Part shown: in pieces, positions 45,985 through 58,700 of the stretch | How positions within the stretch are numbered: the first letter of the stretch is position 1 | Layout of the letters: each line of letters begins with the position of its first letter | From: Bog-950 sp046329495 | GTDB lineage: Bacteria; Bacteroidota; Bacteroidia; Chitinophagales; LD1 | Assembly: GCA_046329495.1 (NCBI GenBank) | Contig: JAXLUO010000008.1 | Coordinates: 1-64,000 of the forward strand | Direction: 5' to 3' | Length of the DNA: 64,000 nucleotides | Notes under the pieces: model-generated | Seen by the model: only the letters and a program-made list of their open reading frames with translations | Databases searched by the model: none | What the model was told of the DNA's origin: nothing | Translations under genes and position numbers: made by a program

Positions 45985-46507
45985 ATTGTTTCATAACGCG
46001 CATGTAGTTTATCCAGGGGCCAATCTCTTCGCTATACTGCTTGGCCATTACACGGCTTATTTGATTAATATGTGCCATGTCGTGGGCTACCCAGGTAGCC
46101 AGTAATTGTTTAAGGGTTACTTCACCAAATGCCGGGTGCAGGCCGGTTAGCTTAAGCTGCTTATCGCTAATCTTCAATTTTTTCAATGTTTCGATATTCG
46201 CTGCGCGGATACCTTTAAACTCGTTCAGCAGTTGGCCGGTTGTTTTGCCTTTACTCTCTTTTAATTGCGCAAACCGGTCGAAAGGAGGGAACTTTTTATC
46301 AGATTTTGAGCTTAGTATTATTTCAATACGGTTCATCCAATCATGTCTGTCGCCATGAACAAGGTGGCCAACCACATCGAACGGGCTCCAGGTGTCAGGG
46401 CCCTCGTTGGTCATGGTCCAATCCTCTGGCAGGCCATGTAAAAGCGTTTCCACCACTAAAGGACCCCGTTCCAAAAGCAGTATAGCCTGTGGCAAATGAA
46501 ATTTCAT
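45983..46507 (-). CDS. DinB-family protein
   Basis: A 174-residue four-helix DinB/YfiT-type protein. The metal triad is visible: His48 in VVGHLVHGDRHDW, and His142 and His146 in WVAHDMAHINQI. Members are putative metal-dependent thiol transferases (bacillithiol or similar) or damage-induced proteins. It sits alone on the minus strand between the PorE-like gene and the giant gene and breaks the apparent T9SS cluster, so it is probably unrelated to it. Confidence 0.85.
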   Translation of the reverse strand: MKFHLPQAILLLERGPLVVETLLHGLPEDWTMTNEGPDTWSPFDVVGHLVHGDRHDWMNRIEIILSSKSDKKFPPFDRFAQLKESKGKTTGQLLNEFKGIRAANIETLKKLKISDKQLKLTGLHPAFGEVTLKQLLATWVAHDMAHINQISRVMAKQYSEEIGPWINYMRVMKQ

Positions 46508-46689
46508 AGACCGGATTTTATGAACAACTAAATTAGGGTAGAGTAATTTTCTTACAAAATGTTTAGCAAAAAGGACAGCATTTGTGGCTGCTATCCCTAA
46601 TTAAAGGGACTAATTAGGGTTATTTACCCGTTTGTGCCACAAAACCTTGTGCTATAGGTAGGATAACCTAAAATTAAGTACCCAAACGC

Positions 46690-46720
46690 TTGCCATGTAT
46701 AGGCTAAAAAATTATATTTG
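46690..46720 (+). promoter_or_regulatory. Promoter of the giant repeat-protein gene
   Basis: TTG (46690-46692), a 20-base spacer and TATATTTG (46713-46720) fit the Bacteroidota -33/-7 pattern. The start codon is 71 bases downstream, leaving a leader of about 65 bases. The 284-base gap 46508-46791 holds nothing else recognised. Confidence 0.7.
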
Positions 46721-46791
46721 CGGCCAGTGTAAAACGGATTAAGGAGTGTTCCCCCCAGCTCTGCGTCCACAATTTTATTAAATCTGCCCTT

Positions 46792-49700
46792 ATGGTTAGA
46801 AAACATCTACCTTCTACCAGAACTATTTCTGCGTGCCTGTTCGTTCTGGCAATCAATTTATTAGCTGCTACCGGTGTATTTGCGCAAGGCTCATTAGAGC
46901 AGCGTGTTGCCCCTCCAACTTCAGCCGTTGAAAAGATGCTGAAGGAGAGCCGTAACAGCATTCAATTCATTGAAAACAAAGGTCAGTGGCCGGCTCAGAC
47001 CATCGCCATCGGGCAAACCAACGTTGGTAGCTTGATTGTAAAAAGAAATGAGCTGAACTTTATAACCGTTAAGCCTCATGGTAAGGCAGATGCCGATGAG
47101 GAGGTTATAGAAGAAGAGGAAGACGAAGACAACGAAATGCACGAGGTGCACGGTTGGGGTATTTCCTTTGATGGATACAACCCTAACTACACGGTGGAAC
47201 GCAGCCAACCGTTTGTTACCAAGTACAACTACTTCCTGGGTGATGGTTCAACCAACACTTCTGATGTTACTGCATATGGCGAGCAAACCCTGAAGAATAT
47301 ATATAATGGTATAGACCTGCGTATGTATAGCCAGGAAAAGAATACCATGGAATTTGACTGGGTGGTAAATCCCGGTGCTGATTATAAAAACATCAAAATG
47401 CGTTTTAAAGGCCAGGATGGTTTGCATGTTGATGAGCAGGGTAACTTAAATGTAAAATTGCGTTTTCAGGAAGTTAAGTTCGATATCCCTGAAGTTTACC
47501 AGGTTATTAATGGAAAGAAAGTAGTATTGAAAGCAAACTTTACCGTTACCGGTGAGGTTGCTACCTTTAATATAACGGGTGAGGTTAATCCTAACTTTCC
47601 GTTAATTATTGACCCCAGCTTAAAGTGGGGTATTTTCTTTGATTGCAACAGCAACACTTTTGATGAATACCTGTTTGCTATTGAGTTAGATAACTCAGGT
47701 AACGTTTATTGCGGTGGTAAAATCAATATGACGGTGCCAACTACTTATATAGCATCGGGTTTGTTTGGTTACAGCAATACTTACCAGGGCAGTGTTGATG
47801 GTATAGTTTACAAGATAAATGCGAACGGCACAGCCATACTTGCAGTTACTTATTATGGTGGCACCTCGCAGGATGGTATTTATGGTTTAGGTCTTTCTCC
47901 GGATAAGAGCATATTATATGCCTGCGGTTACACCCAGGGCGATGTTCCGGTTAACGGTACTACTACTGCATTCGATGCAACCCGTAGTTCGCAGGATGGT
48001 TTCGTGTTTGCAGTAAATGCGTCCAACCTTAATACCCTGCACTATGCTACTTATATAGGTAGCACCGGTGGCGGTGAAGAAATGCGCTCTATCCGCGGCT
48101 TAAGCAATACCAGCTTTGTGGTAGGTGGTATTGTTAGCGCCGCTTTACCTACTGCCAGCCCTAACTATATTTCGAATGCCTATGATGCTACTTATGACGG
48201 TAGCAATGAAATGTATATTGCCAAGTTTACCAGCTTTAACACGTTAACCTTTGGTACCTATGTAGGCGGTAATGCCAGCGATAATTTGAATGACATTGCC
48301 GTATTCTCTGATGGCTCTATTGCCTTCTCGGGTTCAACAGCCAGTACCGGTTCATTCCCCGGTTTGGTTAGCACCGCGGCAACCCTGCCTGCCGGTAGCG
48401 GAACCGACGGTGTTGTAGGTGTTATACCTGCGACGGGCGGAACTTTCAGCATGTTAACACGAGTAGGTGGTACCGCCAGCGACGAGTGTTTCGGTTTAAC
48501 CATCGGACCTTTCGATACCTTGTTTGTAACCGGTGTTACCAGCAGTACTACTGCACAGGGTTTCCCGTTGGGAACCGGCAGCCGTTTTGATAATAGCCAA
48601 AACGGTAGCGAAGATGCCTTTATCGGTAAGCTACCCAAAGCGGGTGGTGCCAACACATGGCAAGCTACTTACTTTGGCGGTAGTGGCGCCGACCTTGGTA
48701 ACACTTTGCGTACCTATACCCCTTATGCGGTGATGGTATTCGGCGAAACACGGTCGAACAACTTCCCTTGTAAAAACCTGGCCGACGGTGGTACTTTCTA
48801 CGACAGTACCTCGAACGGCGGTTGGGATATTTTTTACATGGTTATGGGAACCGACCTTAGTACACAATACTTTGCAACTTATATAGGTGGTTCGCAGAAT
48901 GACTATCTGGGTGCAACAGGTGTTCCTAAAGGTAGTAACCACTTCCAGGTGGAAGGTGACACCCTGATATGTTTAGGTACTACTGTACACAGCTCTACAT
49001 TAACTCCTAATCCGGTTGGTCCGGCAGGCGTATTTGATAACTCGCGTGCTGATGATACCGATAATGATGATATACACCTGGTGTTTAAATGGCGTATCGG
49101 CGGTAACCTGTTGAACTTTGACTTTGGTGATGCTCCGCTGAGCTACAACCTAGGGTCAACCAGCAGCCCTAACCACTACATCTTTAACAGCTTAAAATTA
49201 GGTGCCAATATTGACCGTGAGGACTTCCATCCGCTGGTACCGGGCACCAAAGCTAATTATGATGACTTAAACGGTGCAACGCCTGATGATGAAGACGCTT
49301 TAAGTGTTACCCAGGTAATGATTCAGGATACTGCTACCCGTTACGGTTTAACTTTCCCAATTGTAAACGCAACCGGTTTCCCTGCCGTTGTAATGGGCTG
49401 GATAGACTTTAACGGTAACGGTGTATTTGATAACAGCGAAGTTGACACCGCCATGGTGGCCAGCGGAGCTACCAGTGCAAGTTTAATTTGGACAGGTATA
49501 AACTTTAACTCGGCCAGCGATACGACTTACCTGCGTTTACGTATTACGGCACAAACGTCCTTCTTTACAGCAACACCATCACCAACAGCCAATGCGGTGA
49601 ACGGTGAAGTGGAAGATTATATGGTATTGAAGTACCACTGTGTTGACTTAACCGGTGCAACTATCACTACCACCAGCCCAACCAGTTGTACGCCTCCGAA

Positions 49701-52700
49701 CGGCTCTATTACTATTGCCAACGGCCACTTATTGCCAAACGTAACTTATACCTTATATTATAGTTACAACGGCGGCCCTAACCAGGGACCATTTAACTTA
49801 ACTACCCAGAATAACGGTACGCTGGTTATCCCCGGTTTAAATTCAGGTACTTACACTACCGTTCAGGTGTTCCACCCAACCAATCCGTTGTGTGGCGATA
49901 CTATTACAGGTCCGCTTGTGTTAGTTCCTTCTTCTGTGCCAACTCCAACGGCTACAGCCACACCAAACCCGATATGTACCGGCCAAACAGTTCAGTTTAA
50001 TGCAACCGGTACCGGCACATTTAGCTGGACAGGTCCATCAAGCTTTACAAGCACCTTACAGAACCCAACCCGCCTGATTACTTCTACAGCAATGGCCGGA
50101 ACCTATTCGGTTACCCAAACTATTGCAGGTTGTGTATCAAGCCCGGGCACTGTAACCTTAACGGTAAACACTACACCTTCCATCACATTATCTACAAGCG
50201 TTGGCCCAACCACTTGTAGCGGAAGTAACGGTACCATTACCCTTGCCGGTTTAAACAACAACACTTTATATACAGTTACCTATACCAAAAACGGCGGTGC
50301 ACCAACAAGCACTTCGTTTACCTCTAACGGTAGCGGCCAAATAATAATTACCGGTTTAACTGCCGGCACTTACACTAATATTTCGGTTACACTTAGCGGT
50401 TGTACTTCAAACGTACTGGCAGGTCCGGTTACTTTAAGCGATCCTGCTAACCCTGCTGCTCCAACCGCAGTTACTGCTACTCCAAACCCGGTTTGCGAAG
50501 GCGGAACATTAACCTTATCTGCAACAGGCAGCAACTTAAGCTGGACCTTCCCTAACGGTGGGGGCACTGCAACCGGATCGCCGGTAACCCGCACTCCGGT
50601 AACCTTAACCATGGCCGGTACCTACAGCGTAACACAAACAGTTAATAACTGTACATCGCCTGCAGCAACGGTTGTTGTTAGCGTTAATCCTAAACCAACC
50701 TTTACCTTCAGCACCAGCACAAACCCATCAACTTGCGGTGGTAGCCAGGGCTCTATATCATTCAGTGGTTTAAGCGCAAGCACTACCTATGCGGTTAGCT
50801 ACGTTAAAAACGGATCAGCTGTTGGGCCGGTTAACATTGCTACCACAGCCGGTGGCGTGCTTACCGTTACGGGTTTAACTGCGGGTAGCTACACTAACTT
50901 TGTAGTAACACTTAACGGCTGTTCTTCTAACGCTATCGCCGGCCCTATAACATTAACCGATCCATCGGCCCCTGCTGCACCATCCGGTGTAACAGCATCA
51001 CCAAATCCTGTTTGTACCGGTGGCACACTAACCTTATCAGCAATTGGCAGCAACTTAAGCTGGACTTACCCTGATGGCCCAACAGCCAGCGGTAGCCCGG
51101 TTACCCGCACCAATATTACTGCTGCCATGGCAGGCACTTACAGTGTAACCCAAACTGTTGCAGGTTGTTTATCGCCTGCTGCAACCGTGGTTGTAAGTGT
51201 TAACACCACCCCAGCTATAACATTAGGCACCAGCACTAACCCAACCACCTGTTCGGGCAACCAGGGCACTATTACCTTAAGCGGTTTAGTAGCCAGCCAA
51301 TCGTACACCGTTAACTATCTGAAAGGGGGCGTTGGCCAGGGCCCGGTTACTATTGTAGCAAACGGTAGCGGCCAGGTTATTATTACCGGTTTAACAGCCG
51401 GCACTTACACTAACTTTAGCGTAACTCTCAGCGGTTGCTCTTCTAATACAATTGCCGGTCCGGTTACATTAACCGATCCTGCTAACCCTGCTGCACCAAC
51501 CAGTGTATCGGCTTCACCAAACCCTGTTTGCGAAGGCGGCACTTTAACTTTAACTGCGGTAGGCAGCAACCTTACGTGGACCTTCCCTAACGGCGGAGGC
51601 ACTGCCAGCGGCACCCCTGTTACCCGCACACCGGTTACCTTAACCATGGGTGGTACCTATAGCGTAACGCAAACAGTTAACAATTGTACGTCAACACCTG
51701 CTACAGTTTCGGTTACTGTTAACCCTAAGCCGGTTGTAACCTTTAGCACCAGCACAAACCCAACAACTTGCGGTGGCAGCCAGGGTTCTATATCCTTCAG
51801 CGGTTTAACCGCCAGCACTACCTATGCAGTTAGCTACGATAAAAATGGCAGCGCTGCAGGTACCTTTAACATCTCCACAAACGCCAGTGGTGTTCTTACG
51901 GTTACTGGCTTAACAGCCGGTTCGTACACCAACTTTATATTAACGCTTAACGGCTGTTCATCGAACGTTTACGGTGGACCTATAACCTTAACCGATCCTT
52001 CAACACCGGCAGCACCTACTAACGTAGGCGCTTCTCCAAATCCGGTTTGCCAGGGCGGAACCTTAACATTAACTGCTACAGGCAGTAATCTAAGCTGGAC
52101 CTTCCCTAACGGCGGTGGTACTGCTACCGGTTCGCCGGTTACCCGTACACCGGTTACTTTAACCATGGCCGGCACTTACTCAGTTACGCAAACGGTTGCA
52201 GGTTGTACATCTGCTCCTGCTACGGTTCTAGTTAACGTTAACCCAACTCCTGTAATTACAGGCAGTAGCTCAACCAACCCAACCACCTGCGGTGGAACCG
52301 ATGGCACCATTACATTAAATGGATTATCGGCCAATACAGTATATGCCGTTACTTATCTTAAGAACGGTGCCTCTCAGGGTCCTGTTAACATCACTTCTAA
52401 CGGTGGTGGTTCAATTGTAATTACCGGCCTGAGTGCAGGTAGCTACACAAACTTCTCGGCAACCTTAAGCGGTTGTGCCTCTTCTACCTTTGCAGGCCCA
52501 ATTACCTTAAGCGATCCTTCAACACCTGCTGCACCAACAGCCGTTACTGCTTCTCCTAATCCGGCTTGTACCGGCCAAACAGTTCAGTTTAACGCAACCG
52601 GTACTATCGGCGCAAACTTTAGCTGGTCAGGTCCGCAAGGTTTCAGCAGCACATTGCAGAACCCAACACGTGTAATTACCGCAACCAACTTTGGCGGCAT

Positions 52701-55700
52701 TTATTCAGTAACACAAACAGTAGCTGGTTGTACATCTGCACCGGCCACTGTAACACTTACTGTTAACCCAACACCGGTTATTACCGCTGCTGCAGGCAGC
52801 AACCCAACCACTTGCGGTGGTTCGCAGGGTACTATTACCATCAGTGGTTTAACTAACGGAACCAGCTATGCAGTGACCTATACCAAAAACGGTTCGGCTC
52901 AAGGCCCGGTAACTTTAGTAGCTAACGTTAGCGGCCAGGTAGTAATAACAGGTTTAACCTCGGGCACCTACAATAATTTTGTAGTTACTGCTGCCGGTTG
53001 TCCTTCGGCTTCGTTTAATACGGCTGTTACCTTAACTGATCCTGCAGCTCCGTCTGCGCCATCGTTAAGCAGCAATACTCCGGTTTGTGCCGGCGATACT
53101 ATCAAGTTGTTCTCTACTTCAGTAGCAGGTGCAACATATGCCTGGAGCGGCCCTCTTGGTTTTACATCTACTTCGCAAAATCCTATTCGCACCAACTCAA
53201 CCGTGCCAATGGGCGGCACCTACAGCCTGGTAGTTACCGCTGCTAACTCTTGTACCGTTTCTACTTCTACTACAGTGGTAGTTAATGCAACGCCAAGCGT
53301 TAGTGCCAGCAGCAACAGCCCGGTATGTGCTAACAGCAATATCAATTTAACTTCTGTTCCTGCCGGCGGTGCCGGTGGTTATGGCTACCTGTGGAGCGGC
53401 CCTGCTTCGTACAGCAATGCTACCCAAAGCCCAACCATTACCAACGTTAGCGCAGCTAATGCCGGAACATACACCATTCGTGTTACCGATCTTAACGGCT
53501 GTAGCGCCACTGCTTCAACAACCGTAACGGTAAATCCACGTCCTTCGGTTACGGCAGGCAGCAACTCACCTGTTTGTCAAACATTCAACGTTAACCTTAC
53601 CTCTACACCAAGTGGTGGTAATGGTTCATATTCTTACCTGTGGAGTGGACCAAACAGTTTTGGTTCTAATACACAGAATCCAACAATTATTGGTGCTACA
53701 ACCGCTGCAACAGGCGTTTATACCGTAACAGTTACCGATGGCAATACTTGTACTGCTACTGCTAACACTTCCGTTACAGTAATTACCAAGCCTGCTACCC
53801 CAACTGCATCGGCTACTCCAAATCCTATTTGTACCGGACAAACACTTAACTTAAGTGTTAGCGGTACAGGCGGCGCTACCTTTAGCTGGGTGGGTCCAAA
53901 CGGATTTACTTCAACTTCTTCTGCTCCATCTATTGCCAGCATTACAACGGCAGGTGCAGGTGTTTACAAAGTGGTGCAAACAGCAAGTGGTTGTACATCT
54001 GACACTGCTACTGTAACAGTGGTAGTTAATACTACTCCTGCTGCACCAACAGCCGGTGCAACACCAAACCCAATTTGTAGCGGTAATACATTAAGCTTAA
54101 CTGCAACAGGCCAACCAGGTGCCAGCTACAACTGGACCGGCCCTAACGCGTTTAGCTCAACAACCCAAAACCCTACCATTGCTGCTATAACAACAGCAGG
54201 TACCGGTTTATATTCCGTTACTCAAACTGTTTCAGGTTGTACTTCTACAACTGCCGGAACCGTAAACGTAACAGTTAACCAAACACCAACAGCCGCCACA
54301 CCAACCAGCAATAGCCCGGTATGTTATGGCGATACTTTAAAACTGTTTGCTTCAACCGTAGCAGGTGCTACTTATAGCTGGAGTGGTCCTTCGGGCTATA
54401 CTTCTACAGCTCAAAACCCTGTTCGTGCCAATGCAGTGCCTGCTAATAGCGGTACCTACTCATTAGTTGTAACCGTAAATGGTTGCAGCAACACCAACAG
54501 CGCTACCGTTGTAGCCACCGTAAATTCATGTCCTCCGGTTGCTGTTAACGATAACTATAGCACTAATGAAGACACTCCGCTGAACATTTCGGCTCCGGGT
54601 GTGCTTACTAACGACTACGACCCAGCAACACCGCAACAACCGCTTACTGTTAGTCAGCCAGCCGGTTGCGGACCTCTGCATGGCACAGTAACTATCAATG
54701 CAAACGGCAGCTTTAGCTACACACCGGCTGCTAACTATACCGGCATTGATTCGTTCTGTTACCGCGCATGCGATAACGAAAGCCCTGCTGCCTGCGATAC
54801 AGCTTATGTAATTGTAAACGTTCTTCCTGTTAACGATAAGCCGGTAATTAACGACTCTATCGTTACTACTCCTGAAGATGTTCCGGTTACTGTTTGTATC
54901 CCAATCAGCGATCCTGAAACTGCTACTCAATCGCATTCTATTACCAATATCTATTGTGGACCTAACAGCGGTAACATTTCGGGTACTACTGTAAACAACA
55001 CAGGCAACCCGCACCTGGTATGCGTTACTTATGCGCCAAACGCTAACTACAACGGCACCGATTCGGTTTGCCTGGTGGTATGCGATAACGGTACTCCGCA
55101 ATTATGCGACACTACCAAAATAACTATCGTTGTAACCCCTGTTAACGACAAGCCAATTGCGGTTGACGATATCTATCCTTCTTGTATTGATACGGCTATC
55201 CGTAAAAATGTATTAAGCAACGACATCGATATTGATGGTCCTGCTATGCAAACAATCGGCACCATTTGTGGTCCGTTTACCGGAACCCTGGTGCTGCAAC
55301 TGAATGGTAACTTTGTTTACACACCAACCCCGGCCTTTAACGGTGTTGATTCGTTCTGCTATGTTGTATGCGATGGCGGCACACCAAACCTTTGCGATAC
55401 CGGTGTGGCGATACTTGATTACAGCTGTGTAAACATTAAGCCGATTGCCAATAACGATAACTATACTACGCCGGAAGATGTAACACTGAACGTGCCTGTT
55501 ACCGGTGTATTAACCAATGATAATGATCCGGATGGCGGCACCTTAACGGTTAACACCAGCCCTGTAGTTAACGTATCGCATGGTACATTAACGCTTAACA
55601 GCAACGGCTCATTTACTTATGTGCCTACCAGCAACTACTTCGGACCAGACTCGTTTGTATATGTAGTATGCGATAACGGTGTACCTGTTAAGTGCGATAG

Positions 55701-58700
55701 CGCTACCGTTTACATCACTGTAACACCGGTGAACGATGCTCCGGTTGTTGGTGATTCAACCATCACAACGCCTGAAGACCAGCCTATCACAGTTTGTGTT
55801 CCGTTCAGCGATGTGGATGTAACAGACCTGCATGCTGCTTCGTTACTGTGCAACCCTGCATCAGGCACTGTAAGCAACATCACGGTAAGCGATATCTTCC
55901 ATACACTTTGTGTAACCTATACACCAAACACTAATTTTAACGGTAACGACAGCATATGCTTAGTACTGTGCGATAACGGCTTGCCAAGCAAGTGCGATAC
56001 CAGCCATATTCGTATCACCGTTACTCCGGTGAACGATCCGCCGGTTGCTATTAATGATGCTTACACCACCAATGAGGATGTAACCTTAACCGTACCGGTT
56101 GGTACCGGTGTTCGTGCCAACGATAACGACAATGCCGATGGCAATCCTGTTACTTCGTTAACTGTTACCACAACGCCTATTGTAAACGTGGGCCACGGCA
56201 CCTTAACGCTGAATAACAATGGTTCATTCACGTATGTTCCAACTGCTAACTTCTGCGGTAACGATTCGTTCCAATACCGTGTTTGCGATAACGGCACACC
56301 GCTGCCAAGCCTGTGCGATACAGCTACTGCTTATATCACAGTAAATTGCTTTAACGATCCTCCGGTTGTGGTTGACACGCCTGTAACTACCTGCGAAGAT
56401 TGTGGCCCTATTACTGTATGTGTGCCAATTACCGATCCGGATAATACTACCTTTAACATAGGCCAGGTATTATGTGGACCAAACAGCGGCACTGCCAATA
56501 CGTCGATTGTATTTAATACTGCTTGTGTTACGTATACGGCTAACAACAACTTTAACGGTGTAGATTCAATATGCCTGGTTGTTTGCGATAACGGCTCACC
56601 TGTGCAGTGCGATACTACCAAGATTACTATTACGGTAACTCCGGTGAACGATCCTCCTGTAGCGCTGAATGATAACTACAGCACTAACGAAGATCAAACA
56701 CTGACCGTACCGGTAGGTACCGGTGTTCGTGCAAACGATAACGACAATGCCGACGGTAACCCGGTTACTTCATTAACCGTTACGACTACACCTATTGTTA
56801 ACGTAGCTCACGGCACCTTAACACTGAACAACAACGGTTCGTTTACTTATGTGCCAACCAGCAACTACTGCGGTAGCGATTCGTTCCAATACCGTGTATG
56901 CGATAACGGCACACCGCTGCCAAGCCTGTGCGATACTGCTACGGCTTATATTACTGTAAACTGCCTGAACGATCCTCCGGTAGTAGTAGATACTCCGATT
57001 GTTAATTGTGAAGACTGCGGACCAATTACCGTATGTATTCCAATTACTGATCCTGACCAGAACTCAACCTTCACCATTGCTCAAACATTGTGTGGTCCTA
57101 ACAGCGGCACTGCTTCATCAAGCATTGTATTCAATACCGTATGTTTAACCTACACATCAAACACCAACTTTAACGGCAACGATTCTATCTGCCTGGTGGT
57201 TTGTGATAATGGTGTGCCTCAGTTGTGCGATACCACCAAGATTACTATTACAGTAACACCGGTGAACGATCCGCCAATTGCTAATAATGATAACTATACT
57301 ACGAACGAAGATCAAACACTTACCGTACCTGTTGGTACCGGTGTTCGCGCCAACGATAATGACAATGCGGATGGCAACCCGGTTACTTCGTTAACTGTTA
57401 CTAATACGCCTGTTGTAAACGTAGCGCATGGTACCTTAACGCTGAACAATAACGGCTCATTTACCTATGTGCCAACTGCAAACTTCTGCGGTAGCGATTC
57501 GTTCCAATACCGCGTTTGCGATAGCGGCACACCATTACCAAGCCTGTGCGATACTGCCACAGCCTACATTACTGTAATTTGTGTGAACGATCCACCGGTG
57601 GTAGTTGATACACCAATCGTTAATTGCGAAGACTGCGGTCCAATCACCGTATGTATTCCTATTACTGATCCTGATCAGAACTCAACCTTCAGCATTGCAC
57701 AAACCCTGTGTGGCCCTAACAGCGGCACAGCTACTTCATCAATTGTATTCAATACAGTTTGCTTAACCTATACGTCTAATACCAACTTTAACGGTAACGA
57801 TTCTATCTGTTTAGTGGTATGCGATAACGGTTCACCACAACTGTGCGACACTACCAAGATCACTATCACCGTAACACCGGTGAACGATCCTCCGGTAGCA
57901 TTGAATAACAACTATACTACCAACGAAGACCAAACCTTAACTGTTCCTACGGCTACCGGTGTTCGTGCGAACGACAACGACAATGCGGATGGTAACCCGG
58001 TTACTTCGTTAACTGTTACTACAACGCCTGTTGTTAACGTGGCTCATGGCACATTAACATTAAGCGGCGATGGTTCGTTCGTTTATGTTCCAACGGCTAA
58101 CTACTGCGGTAGCGATTCGTTCCAATACCGCGTTTGCGATAGCGGCACACCATTACCAAGCCTGTGCGATACTGCCACAGCTTACATTACTGTAATTTGT
58201 GTAAACGATCCTCCGGTAGTAGTTGATACGCCTATCGTAACCTGCGAAGATTGCGGTCCGATAACTGTTTGCATCCCGGTAACTGATCCGGACGTGAACC
58301 AGAGCTACGCTATTGCAGCTCAGTTCTGCGGACCAAATAGCGGTACGGCTTCCAGCAGCCTGGTATTAGGCACCCTGTGTGTTACTTATACAGCTAACAC
58401 TAACTTCAACGGTCAGGATTCGATCTGCTTAGTTGTATGCGATAACGGTGTGCCACAAGCTTGTGATACCACCCACATCCATATTACGGTAACGCCGGTT
58501 AACGATCCGCCGATTGCGAATAACGATGGCTATTCAACCAGCGAGAACACGACACTTACAGCTACTACGGCAACAGGTGTTCGTGCAAACGATAATGATA
58601 ATGCTGATGGAAACCCGGTAACTTCATTAACGGTTTCTACTTCTCCTGTGGTGAATGTGAACCACGGCACCTTAACGCTGAGCGCAGACGGTTCATTTAC

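Noticed and set aside
54526..55101. 191-codon minus-strand open frame inside the giant gene, and other long minus-strand frames from 48258 to 63162
   Set aside because: They lie opposite a well-supported plus-strand coding region with repetitive sequence; their translations are low-complexity Val/Pro/Thr or Ser/Arg/Cys strings that repeat with the same period as the sense repeats. They are frame shadows.
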